Below are positions 8,836 to 17,321 of a stretch of 64,000 nt of DNA, piece by piece. Position numbers and translations under genes: made by a program. Source of the stretch: an uncultured Woeseiaceae bacterium (GTDB lineage: Bacteria; Pseudomonadota; Gammaproteobacteria; Steroidobacterales; Woeseiaceae). The number at the start of each line of letters is the position of its first letter. The first letter of the stretch is position 1. The notes beneath the pieces are model-generated. The model was not told the origin of the DNA. It made no database searches and was given only the letters and a program-made list of their open reading frames with translations. Location of the stretch: positions 1-64,000 of the forward strand of contig CALZJH010000003.1 in NCBI GenBank assembly GCA_945787845.1, in the 5' to 3' direction.

Positions 8836-9722
8836 TCGAAATGCTGTGACAGCACCTCGAGGCGCCGCATGCGTGCCGCGCAGATGCGCCGGGTTTCATC
8901 GAGATCGATGTCGTCATCGGCAAAGCGTCGCTGGCGGTGGAAGTACTCTGCCGGGTCGGTGCCATCGGGCCGAATGCTGATGCGATACCTGGCTCCGTCG
9001 AACACCTCGTACACCGGAAACAGTCCGCTGGCCACGGCGATGCGCACGAGCTCAATGGAGTCTTCGGGTTCCGACTTCCAGCCGGTCGGGCAGGGAGAAT
9101 GGATCAGGAGGAAGCGCATTCCCGTCATCGAGAGCGCGGTCGCGAGCTTGTCCGCAAAGTCCTCGGGATGGGCCATGGACAGCGTAGCGGCGTAAGGGAT
9201 CGCGTGGGCCGCCATGATCGACATGATGTCTTTCTTGCCTTCCGTTTTGCCGCTCGGCGTGGTCGTGGTTCGTGCACCGGCGGGCGTGGCTGACGAACGT
9301 TGTCCGCCCGTGTTGCCGTAGATCTCGTTGTCGTAGCAGATATAAATAATGTTCTCGTTGCGCTCCGCCGCCGCCGACAGCGTTGCGAGACCGATATCGT
9401 AGGTACCTCCGTCGCCGGCCCAGCAAATGACCTGGCCAGGCTCGTCATTCAAATCGCGAATGCTCGCGTAACCCGATGCGACGGCCGGTGACGATGCAAA
9501 CGTGGACGCAATCGTCGGCACGCCATAGCTTGTGGTCGGATAGGCTCCGGCTGTGACGATGCCGCAGCAGGCAGGAATCACGAGCGAGCAGCTGTCCCCG
9601 GCCTTGTCCAGTGCCCGGCCGAGCATGGTGAGGCCAACGCTCATGCCGCAACCGCCGCAATTGGTGTTGCCGGGACGCAGCAGGCACTTGTCGTCGTGGG
9701 CGAGAGGCGCAGTCGCGTTCAT
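8832..9722 (-). CDS. 2-oxoacid:acceptor oxidoreductase, beta (TPP-binding) subunit
   Basis: A 296-residue protein with pyruvate synthase PorB features: CLLRPGNTNCGGCG (cluster-ligand Cys), the TPP/Mg motif CWAGDGGTYDIGLATLS, and IIYICYDNEIYGNTGGQRS followed by ATPAGARTTTTP. These are hallmarks of enzymes that oxidatively decarboxylate pyruvate or an aryl/alkyl 2-oxoacid to the acyl-CoA. The ATG at 9722 overlaps the alpha-subunit stop (ATGA), so the longer in-frame upstream reading is not used. It is the last gene of the gamma/GltD/ferredoxin, alpha, beta operon. The exact 2-oxoacid cannot be read from sequence; pyruvate and phenylglyoxylate-like acids are both possible. Confidence 0.88.
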   Translation of the reverse strand: MNATAPLAHDDKCLLRPGNTNCGGCGMSVGLTMLGRALDKAGDSCSLVIPACCGIVTAGAYPTTSYGVPTIASTFASSPAVASGYASIRDLNDEPGQVICWAGDGGTYDIGLATLSAAAERNENIIYICYDNEIYGNTGGQRSSATPAGARTTTTPSGKTEGKKDIMSIMAAHAIPYAATLSMAHPEDFADKLATALSMTGMRFLLIHSPCPTGWKSEPEDSIELVRIAVASGLFPVYEVFDGARYRISIRPDGTDPAEYFHRQRRFADDDIDLDETRRICAARMRRLEVLSQHFD

Positions 9723-10912
9723 TGCAGCGTCTCCTTGGTGGTGTCGATGCCCATCCAGACAGGTTCTCCGGCCGAATCCCGTCCGGACAGGTCCTCGAGG
9801 ATATCGCCGATGACGGCCGGCGTAACGTCTTCGCCGCACAGGCCGGTCAGGTAGTTCTGGATCAGCAGCTTGTCGCGGTGGCCCTGGAAGGCGGCCCGAG
9901 TGTCCTGCCAGAATATGCCACCGGTGCCGGCCGCATAGTTGCGGTCGAGCACGGCGACACGCTCTGCCGTGGCGCACGCCTGTCGAAGTGCATCACCAGG
10001 AAATGGTCTGAACATCTTGATCTTTACGAGGCCGATCTTCTCTCCATGCGCGCGACGCTTGCGCACGACTTCTCGCGCTGTCGTCGCCATGGTGCCGCTC
10101 GCAACCAGGATCTGCCGAGCGTCTTCCGTGCCGAAAGTCTGGATGACATCGCCCGGGTCGCGTCCGAAAACGTCGCTGAAGCGCTGACGGCATTCCTGGT
10201 AAACGTCGGGAACGCGCTTCATCGCTTCATCGATTTCGAGGCGCATCGACAGCCCTTCATGCGGCCATGCGAGTCCGCCGATCGTACGCACCTCGTCGTA
10301 GTGCATCCGATGCGGAAGGTCGAGGTCCGGCAGATAGCGATCGACGTCGGCCTGGTCGGGCATGGTCGTCTCGGTCTGCGTATGCGACACGATGAAGGCG
10401 TCCATGCAGGTCAGTGCCGGCAACAGGATGCGGTGATCCTCCGCAAGCCGGAACGCCAGCAATGTGGTGTCGAGTACTTCCTGGCTGTCCTCACAGTAGA
10501 ACTGCAGCCACGGAAAGTCCCGCAGCATCAGCGTGTCGCCCTGGTCCGCCCAGATGTTCCATGGCGGTCCCAGCGTGCGGTTGACCCCGACCATGACGAT
10601 GGGCAGCCGGTAATACCCGGCGACCATGATGTTTTCCGTCATGTAGGCGAGTCCGTTCGAGGAACTTGCCGTGAATGCCCGGGCGCCCGCTATCGATGCG
10701 CCTATCGTTACGGCCATTGCGCTGTGTTCGCTCTCCACCGGCACCACGCGACCCTTGCTGAAGGGGAATTTTGCAACGTACTCGACGATCTCGGTCTGCG
10801 GCGTAATCGGATAAATGCCGCAGGCCGTTCCGCGGCTGTTTCGGTTGGCTTCACCTGCGGTGCTCAGTGCGTAGCCGGCAGCGTGGTTACCCGTGATGAC
10901 CTGTACAGACAT
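9719..10912 (-). CDS. 2-oxoacid:acceptor oxidoreductase, alpha subunit
   Basis: A 397-residue protein with the PorA N-terminal pyrimidine-binding domain (GNHAAGYALSTAGE, then CGIYPITPQTEIVEYVA) and the transketolase C-terminal domain (QILVASGTMATTAREVV, VGLVKIKMFRPFP-like). It forms the catalytic core with the beta subunit encoded immediately downstream through a 4-base overlap. The start at 10912 follows GGGAGATCAGA. A longer in-frame extension is rejected because it would run back into the upstream gene and has no family counterpart. Expected to be cytoplasmic, passing electrons to the fused ferredoxin/flavoprotein subunit 17 bases upstream. Confidence 0.88.
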   Translation of the reverse strand: MSVQVITGNHAAGYALSTAGEANRNSRGTACGIYPITPQTEIVEYVAKFPFSKGRVVPVESEHSAMAVTIGASIAGARAFTASSSNGLAYMTENIMVAGYYRLPIVMVGVNRTLGPPWNIWADQGDTLMLRDFPWLQFYCEDSQEVLDTTLLAFRLAEDHRILLPALTCMDAFIVSHTQTETTMPDQADVDRYLPDLDLPHRMHYDEVRTIGGLAWPHEGLSMRLEIDEAMKRVPDVYQECRQRFSDVFGRDPGDVIQTFGTEDARQILVASGTMATTAREVVRKRRAHGEKIGLVKIKMFRPFPGDALRQACATAERVAVLDRNYAAGTGGIFWQDTRAAFQGHRDKLLIQNYLTGLCGEDVTPAVIGDILEDLSGRDSAGEPVWMGIDTTKETLQ

Positions 10913-10929
10913 TCTGATCTCCCTGCCGC

Positions 10930-13176
10930 CTACAAGTGACTCATGACGATTACGTTGCGCGGGCATTCTGCTGCGCATACGCCACAACCCTTGCAATACG
11001 TGTAGTCAAACTCGAGCCGATGGCCGACGCGCTTCAACATGCCCTCGGGGCAATACGTGACGCAGTGATCGCATTCATTACAGACGCCGCAGGACAGGCA
11101 GCGTGCGGCCTCGGCAGGCGTCTCCAGGCCCATATGCACTTCGTCAAACGTCGAGCGCCGTTGCGACACGGGTAGTGACTCGCCTTCGCTGCCGGCCTGG
11201 CGCTCGAACAGGTGCAGTTTCATCGCGTCGGCGCGAATGACCTCGTCTTTCCAGATATCCACATCACGCGATGCGTCGGCGTGTTGAGTAATGGGCAGGC
11301 TTTCGCCACTCAAAACGGTGTGAATGCGCGCGGCAGAGCGACGGCCGCTGCCGATGGCGGCGGCGATGGTTCCCTCGCGGGTGGCGAGGTCGCCGATCGC
11401 GAACACGGGTGTTTCCAGGAGTCCGAGCAGCTGCGTGCCTTCCCGAACTTCAGTGCCCTCCGGGAATACTGACAGGTCAGGCGACTGGCCAAGCGCCAGG
11501 ATGATTCGGTGGCAGGCGAGGTCAAAGTCAGACGCAGGGATCTCCTGAGGTGCCCGTCGTCCCGATGCGTCGGGCTCGCCAAGTTCCATGCGGCGGCAGG
11601 TCAGCCTGTAGTGCCGACGAATGCCGTCGGTGGCTTCGTCGTGAAGCGTGACCGGTTGCGTCAGATAGTCGATGACGACGCCTTCCTCGAGCGCTTCTTC
11701 TATTTCATCCGGAATGGCAGGCATTTCGTCCCGGGTCCGGCGGTAGACCACACGCACGCTCTCGGCGCCGAGCCGCAGGGCCGAGCGAGCCGCGTCCATC
11801 GCCGTGTTGCCGCCGCCGATGACAACGACATCTTCGCCGTCGACGCGCACGCTGTTGTGATGCACGCGGTCGAGGAAGTCGATTCCCTGGACGACAGCGT
11901 CGACGCCGTTCATGCCGAGCTGCAGGTCGCGGAGCGCCTGCTGGCCGGTTGCTACCAGCACGGCGCCATGATTGCCGGCCAGTTCGAGCAGGGCGGGCCG
12001 GTCAACGGGGTAGTCGGTTCGGACCGCGACACCGAGGTCGAGGATGCGATTGATCTCGCGGTCAACGACGTCGTCAGGCAGCCGGAATTCCGGAATGCCG
12101 GCGCGTAGCAAGCCACCGATTTCAGGTGCTGACTCAAATACGGTGACGCCATAGCCAAGGCGGGCGAGGTGATAAGCCGCGGTCAGGCCGGCGGGGCCGG
12201 AACCTACGATCGCGACTGCCTCGTCACGCGCGGCCTGCCGCTCGAGAGTCACGTTGCCGTTGTCACCGGCGAAACGCTCCAGCTGGCGAACGTTGACGGC
12301 ACCGTCGATGTCGATGCGATTACAGTTATCCATGCAAGGCGCGGGACAGGCCCTGCCGCAAATCGACGGAAACGGCGTCGAACGGAGCAGGATTCCGAGT
12401 GCCTCGTCGGTCCTGTCATGGGCGAGTGCGTCGAGAAAACCCTGCACGTTATTGCCGGCCGGGCAAATGTGATTACAGGGCGGGATCATTTGCTGGCGAC
12501 GGGGCTGTTCGGTTGCCCACTGCCCGGTCTTGATGGCCGGCGGTGCCATGCTGGCGTTGTCGAGAATGCTGTGACCGCGCGCCGTGTTCGTCGGTACGGT
12601 GAAGTCCTCGGGCGAAATGGGTTCACGCGGTGTGTCGAGCAGCCGAACTTCGCTGAAAGCCCGCTCGGCTGCCGTGATGTTGGTGCCTTTGAAGCCGAGA
12701 TGCTCCAGCGCAGCAATGATTTCTGCGAGCGGTATGCCGAGCATCTTGCCCGCGGCCCCCACCAGAGCCGTATTGACGATCGGCACGCTGCGCGTGCCCA
12801 GGTCGCTGTCACGCGCGATGCTGGTCGCATCCACCGTGGCGATGCGGCTGTGGCTGAATTCGTTGGCGAATTCCTCGGGGGGCTGCGTCGTATTCAGCAG
12901 GATCCAGCCGCCGGCTTTCAGGCCCGCGGCTATCTGGGCGCTGATCAGCGTCGGGTCGAGCACGACGATGTGATCGGGCTCGTAGATCAGGTTGCGGTTG
13001 GTGATCGGCTCGTCAGCATAGCGGCAGAACGCCTGGACCGGGGCCCCGGATCGTTCTGCTGCGTAAAGGCCAAATGCTTGTACTGACTGGCCAGTTAAGA
13101 AACGCGACGTTGCGATGAGTTTCGCGAGAGTGACGCCGCCCTGACCGCCTCGGCCATGGATTCTGATTTCAATCAT
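10930..13176 (-). CDS. fused 2-oxoacid:acceptor oxidoreductase gamma - GltD-like NAD(P)H/FAD - ferredoxin subunit
   Basis: A 748-residue fusion. Residues 1-187 are the gamma domain (IHGRGGQGGVTLAKL, YAAERSGAPV). Residues about 230-310 carry the GltD-type N-terminal Fe-S region (CNHICPAGNNV, CGRACPAPC). Residues 321-625 are the flavin/pyridine-nucleotide fold: VAIVGSGPAGLTAAYHLA for FAD and VVVIGGGNTAMDAARSALR for NAD(P). Residues 693-738 hold two 4Fe-4S motifs (CLSCGVCNECDHC, CKGCGVCAAECP). Separate genes encode these parts in phenylglyoxylate:NAD oxidoreductase (padE, padH, padF) of Azoarcus. Here they are one polypeptide, implying a NAD(P)-coupled enzyme that needs no free ferredoxin. It is the first gene of the operon. 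Confidence 0.9.
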   Translation of the reverse strand: MIEIRIHGRGGQGGVTLAKLIATSRFLTGQSVQAFGLYAAERSGAPVQAFCRYADEPITNRNLIYEPDHIVVLDPTLISAQIAAGLKAGGWILLNTTQPPEEFANEFSHSRIATVDATSIARDSDLGTRSVPIVNTALVGAAGKMLGIPLAEIIAALEHLGFKGTNITAAERAFSEVRLLDTPREPISPEDFTVPTNTARGHSILDNASMAPPAIKTGQWATEQPRRQQMIPPCNHICPAGNNVQGFLDALAHDRTDEALGILLRSTPFPSICGRACPAPCMDNCNRIDIDGAVNVRQLERFAGDNGNVTLERQAARDEAVAIVGSGPAGLTAAYHLARLGYGVTVFESAPEIGGLLRAGIPEFRLPDDVVDREINRILDLGVAVRTDYPVDRPALLELAGNHGAVLVATGQQALRDLQLGMNGVDAVVQGIDFLDRVHHNSVRVDGEDVVVIGGGNTAMDAARSALRLGAESVRVVYRRTRDEMPAIPDEIEEALEEGVVIDYLTQPVTLHDEATDGIRRHYRLTCRRMELGEPDASGRRAPQEIPASDFDLACHRIILALGQSPDLSVFPEGTEVREGTQLLGLLETPVFAIGDLATREGTIAAAIGSGRRSAARIHTVLSGESLPITQHADASRDVDIWKDEVIRADAMKLHLFERQAGSEGESLPVSQRRSTFDEVHMGLETPAEAARCLSCGVCNECDHCVTYCPEGMLKRVGHRLEFDYTYCKGCGVCAAECPRNVIVMSHL

Positions 13177-13191
13177 GTTGGCACCGAGAAG

Positions 13192-13258
13192 AATATATAG
13201 CTTCCCGGCGCCTACCCAAATAGGTAGTTACCGCCGCAACTAGCGGCTTCTACGGTAG
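13192..13258 (-). promoter_or_regulatory. candidate promoter with nested dyads for the oxidoreductase operon
   Basis: Reading the minus strand, TTGGGT (13214-13219) and TATATT (13192-13197) are separated by 16 bases and lie just before the first gene of the operon. The -35 falls inside the inverted repeat CTACC-N6-GGTAG (13212-13227). Upstream are a second dyad GCCGC-N5-GCGGC (13233-13247) and a short palindrome CTACGGTAG (13250-13258). Overlap of a dyad with the -35 suggests a regulator acting here. Regulator identity is not known. Confidence 0.45.
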
Positions 13259-13289
13259 GGTAAATTATTGAATATAAAGGGAAATAAAG

Positions 13290-14618
13290 TCACGCCGTTC
13301 GCGGCAGATAACGCACCAGCATCGCGAATTCGTCAATCGCATTATGGTTGATTTCATCGGGCAGAGGGATCTTCACGACGTGTCCCGAACCCGGCGCCAC
13401 GTCGACCGAATGGTTATCCTTGTTCTTTATTTCCGCGAGGTCGAACGTGATGTTTCCGGCCGGGGTGACGAGCTCCATCAGGTCGCCCGTCTCGAACTTG
13501 TTCTTCACGTCGATGGTCAGCCAGCGATCGTTGATGTCCTGGAGTTCACCGACGAGCTGCTGTCGGTCCGAGGTCGACGCCCCGCGCTCGTAGTTCTGGT
13601 ATTCCTTTGGCGGATGACGGCGATAGAAGCCCTCCGTGTAGCCCCGGTTGGACAGCCCCTCGAGTTCCTCCATCATGCCCATGTCGAACTCGCGACCCGC
13701 GGCGGCATCTTCTATGGCGCGGTGGTACACCTGTGTCGTGCGCGCGGTGTAGTACGCCGACTTGGTGCGACCCTCGATCTTCAGCGAGTCGATTCCCATC
13801 TTCGCGAGTTCATGGACGTGCTGCACCGCTCGCAGGTCACGTGAATTCATGATGTACGTGCCGTGCTCATCCTCGTACGCAGGCATCAGCTCGCCAGGCC
13901 TCGTTTCTTCTTCAAGCAGCGCGGCCTTCATCTCGACAGGTTCGGCGGTAGCCGGTTCAAACTCGACGGGAACGACATCTCCTGTGCTGGTCTCGCGGCC
14001 TTCGTAGGCGTTGTACTTCCAGCGACACGTATTCGTGCAGGCGCCCTGGTTGGAATCCCTGTGCGACAGGTAGCCCGAGAGCAGGCATCGACCTGAGTAG
14101 GCAATACACAGCGCCCCGTGCACGAAGACCTCGAGTTCCATGTCGGGACATTCTTCGCGAATCTGCGCAACTTCCTTGAGCGAGAGTTCTCGCGACAGGA
14201 TGATGCGGGTCAGCCCCATGGACTGCCAGAACTTCACCGACGCGTAGTTGACGACATTGGACTGCACCGAGAGGTGTACGGGGATGTCGGGGAATTTCTC
14301 GCGGACCATCATGATCAGACCCGGATCGGACATGATCAGGGCGTCGGGCCCCATGTCGATGATGGGCTCGAGGTCGCGGATGTAGGTCTTGAGCTTGTTG
14401 TTGTGCGGCGCAATATTGCTCGCCAGGAAGAACAGCTTGCCGGCCGCGTGCGCTTCCTCGATGCCCTGGGCCAGCACTTCCTCCTTGCTGAACTCGTTGT
14501 TGCGCACGCGCAGGCTGTAGCGCGGCTGGCCCGCATAGACGGCATCGGCGCCGTACGCGAACGCGAAGCGCATGTTCTTGAGCGTGCCGGCGGGCGAGAG
14601 GAGTTCTGGCTTCTTCAT
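13290..14618 (-). CDS. trhP: U32-family tRNA 5-hydroxyuridine modification protein (TrhP/YegQ)
   Basis: A 442-residue protein beginning MKKPELLSPAGTLKNMRFAF, with the U32 signature EVFVHGALCIAYSGRC and the following cysteine cluster (QGACTNTCRW). This places it in the YegQ/TrhP group, which takes part in prephenate-dependent hydroxylation of U34 in some tRNAs. The older name is U32 peptidase. Length and motif order match the YegQ group rather than the collagenase-like PrtC/RlhA group. An acidic, Pro/Glu-rich insert around residues 215-250 (EPATAEPVEMKAALLEEE) is longer than I expect for the family. It appears monocistronic; the upstream 14619-14742 region is shared with the divergent glutamate dehydrogenase. 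Confidence 0.88.
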   Translation of the reverse strand: MKKPELLSPAGTLKNMRFAFAYGADAVYAGQPRYSLRVRNNEFSKEEVLAQGIEEAHAAGKLFFLASNIAPHNNKLKTYIRDLEPIIDMGPDALIMSDPGLIMMVREKFPDIPVHLSVQSNVVNYASVKFWQSMGLTRIILSRELSLKEVAQIREECPDMELEVFVHGALCIAYSGRCLLSGYLSHRDSNQGACTNTCRWKYNAYEGRETSTGDVVPVEFEPATAEPVEMKAALLEEETRPGELMPAYEDEHGTYIMNSRDLRAVQHVHELAKMGIDSLKIEGRTKSAYYTARTTQVYHRAIEDAAAGREFDMGMMEELEGLSNRGYTEGFYRRHPPKEYQNYERGASTSDRQQLVGELQDINDRWLTIDVKNKFETGDLMELVTPAGNITFDLAEIKNKDNHSVDVAPGSGHVVKIPLPDEINHNAIDEFAMLVRYLPRTA

Positions 14619-14742
14619 GTGGGGGCTGCCTGGTTCGGATCCGGGATTATATACGGGAAATAGGCGAATCTACGTAGCGTCGCAGGCAAAAAAAAACGCG
14701 AAACTGTAGACGGCAACTCTCTATTCCAAAGCGAGGGGCATC

Positions 14743-16068
14743 ATGGACACGCCGACTAGAAAGGTCGAGAGCCTCGACCTCTTTGTCAACGCGACTCAGC
14801 AGTTCGAAAGGGCCCTGACCTGGGTTGACGGGATAAAAGAAGGGATTATTGACTTCCTCATCAATCCAAAACGCACTGTCCACGTGCGCTTCCCCGTCCA
14901 CATGGATGACGGTACGACGCGGACGTTCCACGGATTCCGGGTGCTGCACAGCGATGTGCGCGGCCCGGGCAAGGGCGGCATACGCTACCACCCGGACGTG
15001 ACGGAAGCGGAAGTGTCGGCGCTTGCCGCGTTCATGACCTGGAAGACGGCGGTGGTCGACATCCCGTATGGCGGCGGCAAGGGCGGCGTAATCTGCGATC
15101 CGAAAAACCTGAGCCGCAGGGAGCTGCGGCATATCACGCGGTGTTTCGTCGCTGAGCTCGGTGACCTGATTGGCCCGCACACCGACATTCCGGCGCCCGA
15201 CGTCTATACAAATGCGCAGACCATGGCATGGATCTACGACACGTTTGACCGGATGCATCCAGGCGGGAACAACCTGGCCGTCGTCACCGGCAAGCCCCTC
15301 GAAATCGGTGGCTCGCTCGGCAGGGATGAGGCCACGGCGCGCGGCAGCTGGTACGCAACCGAGCAAATGCTGCGGCGTGGCGCCGTACCCGGTATTAACA
15401 CGCTTACCGGTGCGCGGGTTGCCGTGCAGGGCTATGGCAACGCGGGCTCTGTCGCGGCGCGGCTCTTCCACGATGCCGGTGCCGTGGTGGTAGCGGTCAG
15501 TGACTCACGCGGCGGAACCGCCAGCGACGCGGGGCTGGATCCAAGAGCGGTACTGGAGCACAAGCAAAACACGGGTAGCGTGATTGGTTTTCCGGGGGCT
15601 TCCCAGATCACCAACGAAGATGTTCTGGCCTATGACTGTGACGTCCTGATTCCGGCGGCCCTCGAATGCCAGATTACGACGGCCAACGCCGGCAACGTCA
15701 AGGCCAGGCTAATCGTCGAAGACGCCAACGGTCCAACGACGGCCGTTGCCGATGAGGTGTTGGCAAAGAGAGGTGTCATTGTTCTGCCCGACATCCTCGC
15801 CAACGCGGGCGGTGTGGTGGTCAGCTACTTCGAATGGGTTCAGAACCTCGAGAACCAGCAGTGGAGTCTCGAGAAGGTCCAGACGATGCTGAATGACAAG
15901 ATGTGCCGTGCCGTTGACGAGACGGTCGATCGTTTCGACGCCCTGCAGGATCATTACAGCAAGGGAGTCAACAAGGGTAAACCGGGGCCGACGCTCCGGG
16001 ATGCTGCGCTGGTCTCCGCGATCACGCGCATCGCGACAGTCGTTCTGCAGCGGGATATCTGGCCGTAG
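14743..16068 (+). CDS. gdhA: glutamate dehydrogenase (Glu/Leu/Phe/Val family)
   Basis: A 441-residue hexameric-type dehydrogenase. It has the dimerisation and substrate domain with GPGKGGIRYHP, the catalytic-lysine motif PYGGGKGGV, and DIPAPDVYTN. The Rossmann motif is VAVQGYGNAGSVAA, and LANAGGVVVSYFEWVQN follows. These match catabolic-type glutamate dehydrogenases, which interconvert 2-oxoglutarate plus ammonium and glutamate. The cofactor cannot be fixed by eye. A good GAGGGG ribosome-binding site precedes the ATG. The asparagine synthetase gene starts 40 bases downstream, so the pair probably forms an ammonium-handling operon. Confidence 0.9.
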   Translation: MDTPTRKVESLDLFVNATQQFERALTWVDGIKEGIIDFLINPKRTVHVRFPVHMDDGTTRTFHGFRVLHSDVRGPGKGGIRYHPDVTEAEVSALAAFMTWKTAVVDIPYGGGKGGVICDPKNLSRRELRHITRCFVAELGDLIGPHTDIPAPDVYTNAQTMAWIYDTFDRMHPGGNNLAVVTGKPLEIGGSLGRDEATARGSWYATEQMLRRGAVPGINTLTGARVAVQGYGNAGSVAARLFHDAGAVVVAVSDSRGGTASDAGLDPRAVLEHKQNTGSVIGFPGASQITNEDVLAYDCDVLIPAALECQITTANAGNVKARLIVEDANGPTTAVADEVLAKRGVIVLPDILANAGGVVVSYFEWVQNLENQQWSLEKVQTMLNDKMCRAVDETVDRFDALQDHYSKGVNKGKPGPTLRDAALVSAITRIATVVLQRDIWP

Positions 16069-16108
16069 AACTCAGAATCCAATCAGGTATCGTTTTGGAG
16101 GCACAGCA

Positions 16109-17236
16109 ATGCTAGACAAGAGATCCGACCTGGCCGGCCCCGGCATCAGCACCTACGAGGCCGTGGCAGAGATACTTCCCAGGGATTATGCATCCTTGCT
16201 GGACGTCAAACGCACGCAGCAGGCTATTTACGACGTTAAGGAATACATCGAGAAAGGGCTCGCGAAAGAGTTGAACCTGATGATGGTGCAGGTGCCGCTC
16301 ATCGTTGAGGCCGCGTCCGGCATGAACGACATGCTGGATCGGGACGGTTCGCGTACGCCAATCGAGTTTCCCTGCGGGCTCGGCCTCGAGCAGCCGATCC
16401 GCGCATCTATCGTACAGGCGGCCACAAAGTGGAAACGCTGGGCGCTGCAGCAGTTCGAATGTGAGGTGCACGAAGGCATCAACACCGACATGCGTGCGGT
16501 CCGCAAGGACTACTTCCTCGACCACGATCACAGCGCCTACGTCGACCAGTGGGACTGGGAGCAGGTCATTACGGTCGAAGACCGCAACCTCGAGTACCTT
16601 ACCGACGTCGTGAAGAAGATCTGGAAGGTCTTTGTCGGCGCCGAAAAGATGGTCATGGACAAGTATCCCGAGCTCAAGGACCCGCGCTTTCCGCCGTTGC
16701 CTGAGAAACTGCATTTCATCCATGCCGAGGAAATTCTGGCGAAGTACCCGGACTTGCCGCGCAAGGAGCGCGAGACCAGGATCCTCCAGGAGTACGGGGC
16801 TGTCTTCATCTACGGCATCGGCTGGGTTCTCGACGATGGCTACCCGCACGAAATGCGGGCGGCCGACTACGACGACTGGGTAACGCCGACGATCGAAAAG
16901 GACGGCAAGCTGATGCATGGGCTGAACGGCGATATCCTGGTCTGGAATCACGTGACGCAGCGGCGGCACGAGCTGTCGTCGATGGGCGTCCGGGTGACCA
17001 GGGATTCGCTTGTTGAACAAATGAAGTTCGCCGAACGCGAGGACGAACTGTCACAGCCGTATCACCAGATGATTCTCAACGACGAGATCCCGCTGTCGAT
17101 CGGTGGTGGCATCGGCCAGTCGCGGGTGCAGATGTTGCTCCTGCGCAAGGCCCACCTTGGCGAGGTCAGCACAACCATATGGCCAGAGGCACTGCACGAG
17201 ATTTGTGAGCAGCGCAACATTCACGTCCTCAGGTAA
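16109..17236 (+). CDS. asnA: aspartate-ammonia ligase (ammonia-dependent asparagine synthetase)
   Basis: A 375-residue class II synthetase-fold enzyme making asparagine from aspartate, ammonia and ATP. Recognisable AsnA blocks are SAYVDQWDWEQV, YGIGWVLDDGYPHEMRAADY (related to the E. coli GIGG..DGHRHDVRAPDY segment), LNGDILVWN, ELSSMGVRV and IGGGIGQSR. It is about 45 residues longer than E. coli AsnA (330), mostly an N-terminal extension before the ERL/IEVQ-type strand. The ATG at 16109 has TGGAGG six bases upstream; the longer in-frame reading would overlap glutamate dehydrogenase and is rejected. Downstream is a strong palindromic hairpin. Confidence 0.92.
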   Translation: MLDKRSDLAGPGISTYEAVAEILPRDYASLLDVKRTQQAIYDVKEYIEKGLAKELNLMMVQVPLIVEAASGMNDMLDRDGSRTPIEFPCGLGLEQPIRASIVQAATKWKRWALQQFECEVHEGINTDMRAVRKDYFLDHDHSAYVDQWDWEQVITVEDRNLEYLTDVVKKIWKVFVGAEKMVMDKYPELKDPRFPPLPEKLHFIHAEEILAKYPDLPRKERETRILQEYGAVFIYGIGWVLDDGYPHEMRAADYDDWVTPTIEKDGKLMHGLNGDILVWNHVTQRRHELSSMGVRVTRDSLVEQMKFAEREDELSQPYHQMILNDEIPLSIGGGIGQSRVQMLLLRKAHLGEVSTTIWPEALHEICEQRNIHVLR

Positions 17237-17258
17237 GTAGTTCCGCGGATACCTCCAC

Positions 17259-17290
17259 GGAAAGGCGCCACGTTAACGTGGCGCCTTTCC
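17259..17290 (+). terminator. perfect 32-bp palindrome, probable terminator hairpin after asnA
   Basis: GGAAAGGCGCCACG, TTAA, then the exact complement CGTGGCGCCTTTCC form a perfect palindrome 22 bases after the asnA stop. The stem is GC-rich, but there is no U-tract after it, so it may act as a transcript-protecting or processing hairpin rather than a classic intrinsic terminator. A small 6+6 inverted repeat (ATTAGA/TCTAAT, 17292-17307) follows immediately before the next gene. Confidence 0.7.
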
Positions 17291-17321
17291 CATTAGAAAG
17301 ATCTAATACAAGGAGTCCGCA

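Noticed and set aside
14688..14698. A-run before glutamate dehydrogenase as a terminator
   Set aside because: No stem-loop sits beside it in the right orientation; it is more likely ordinary leader sequence.
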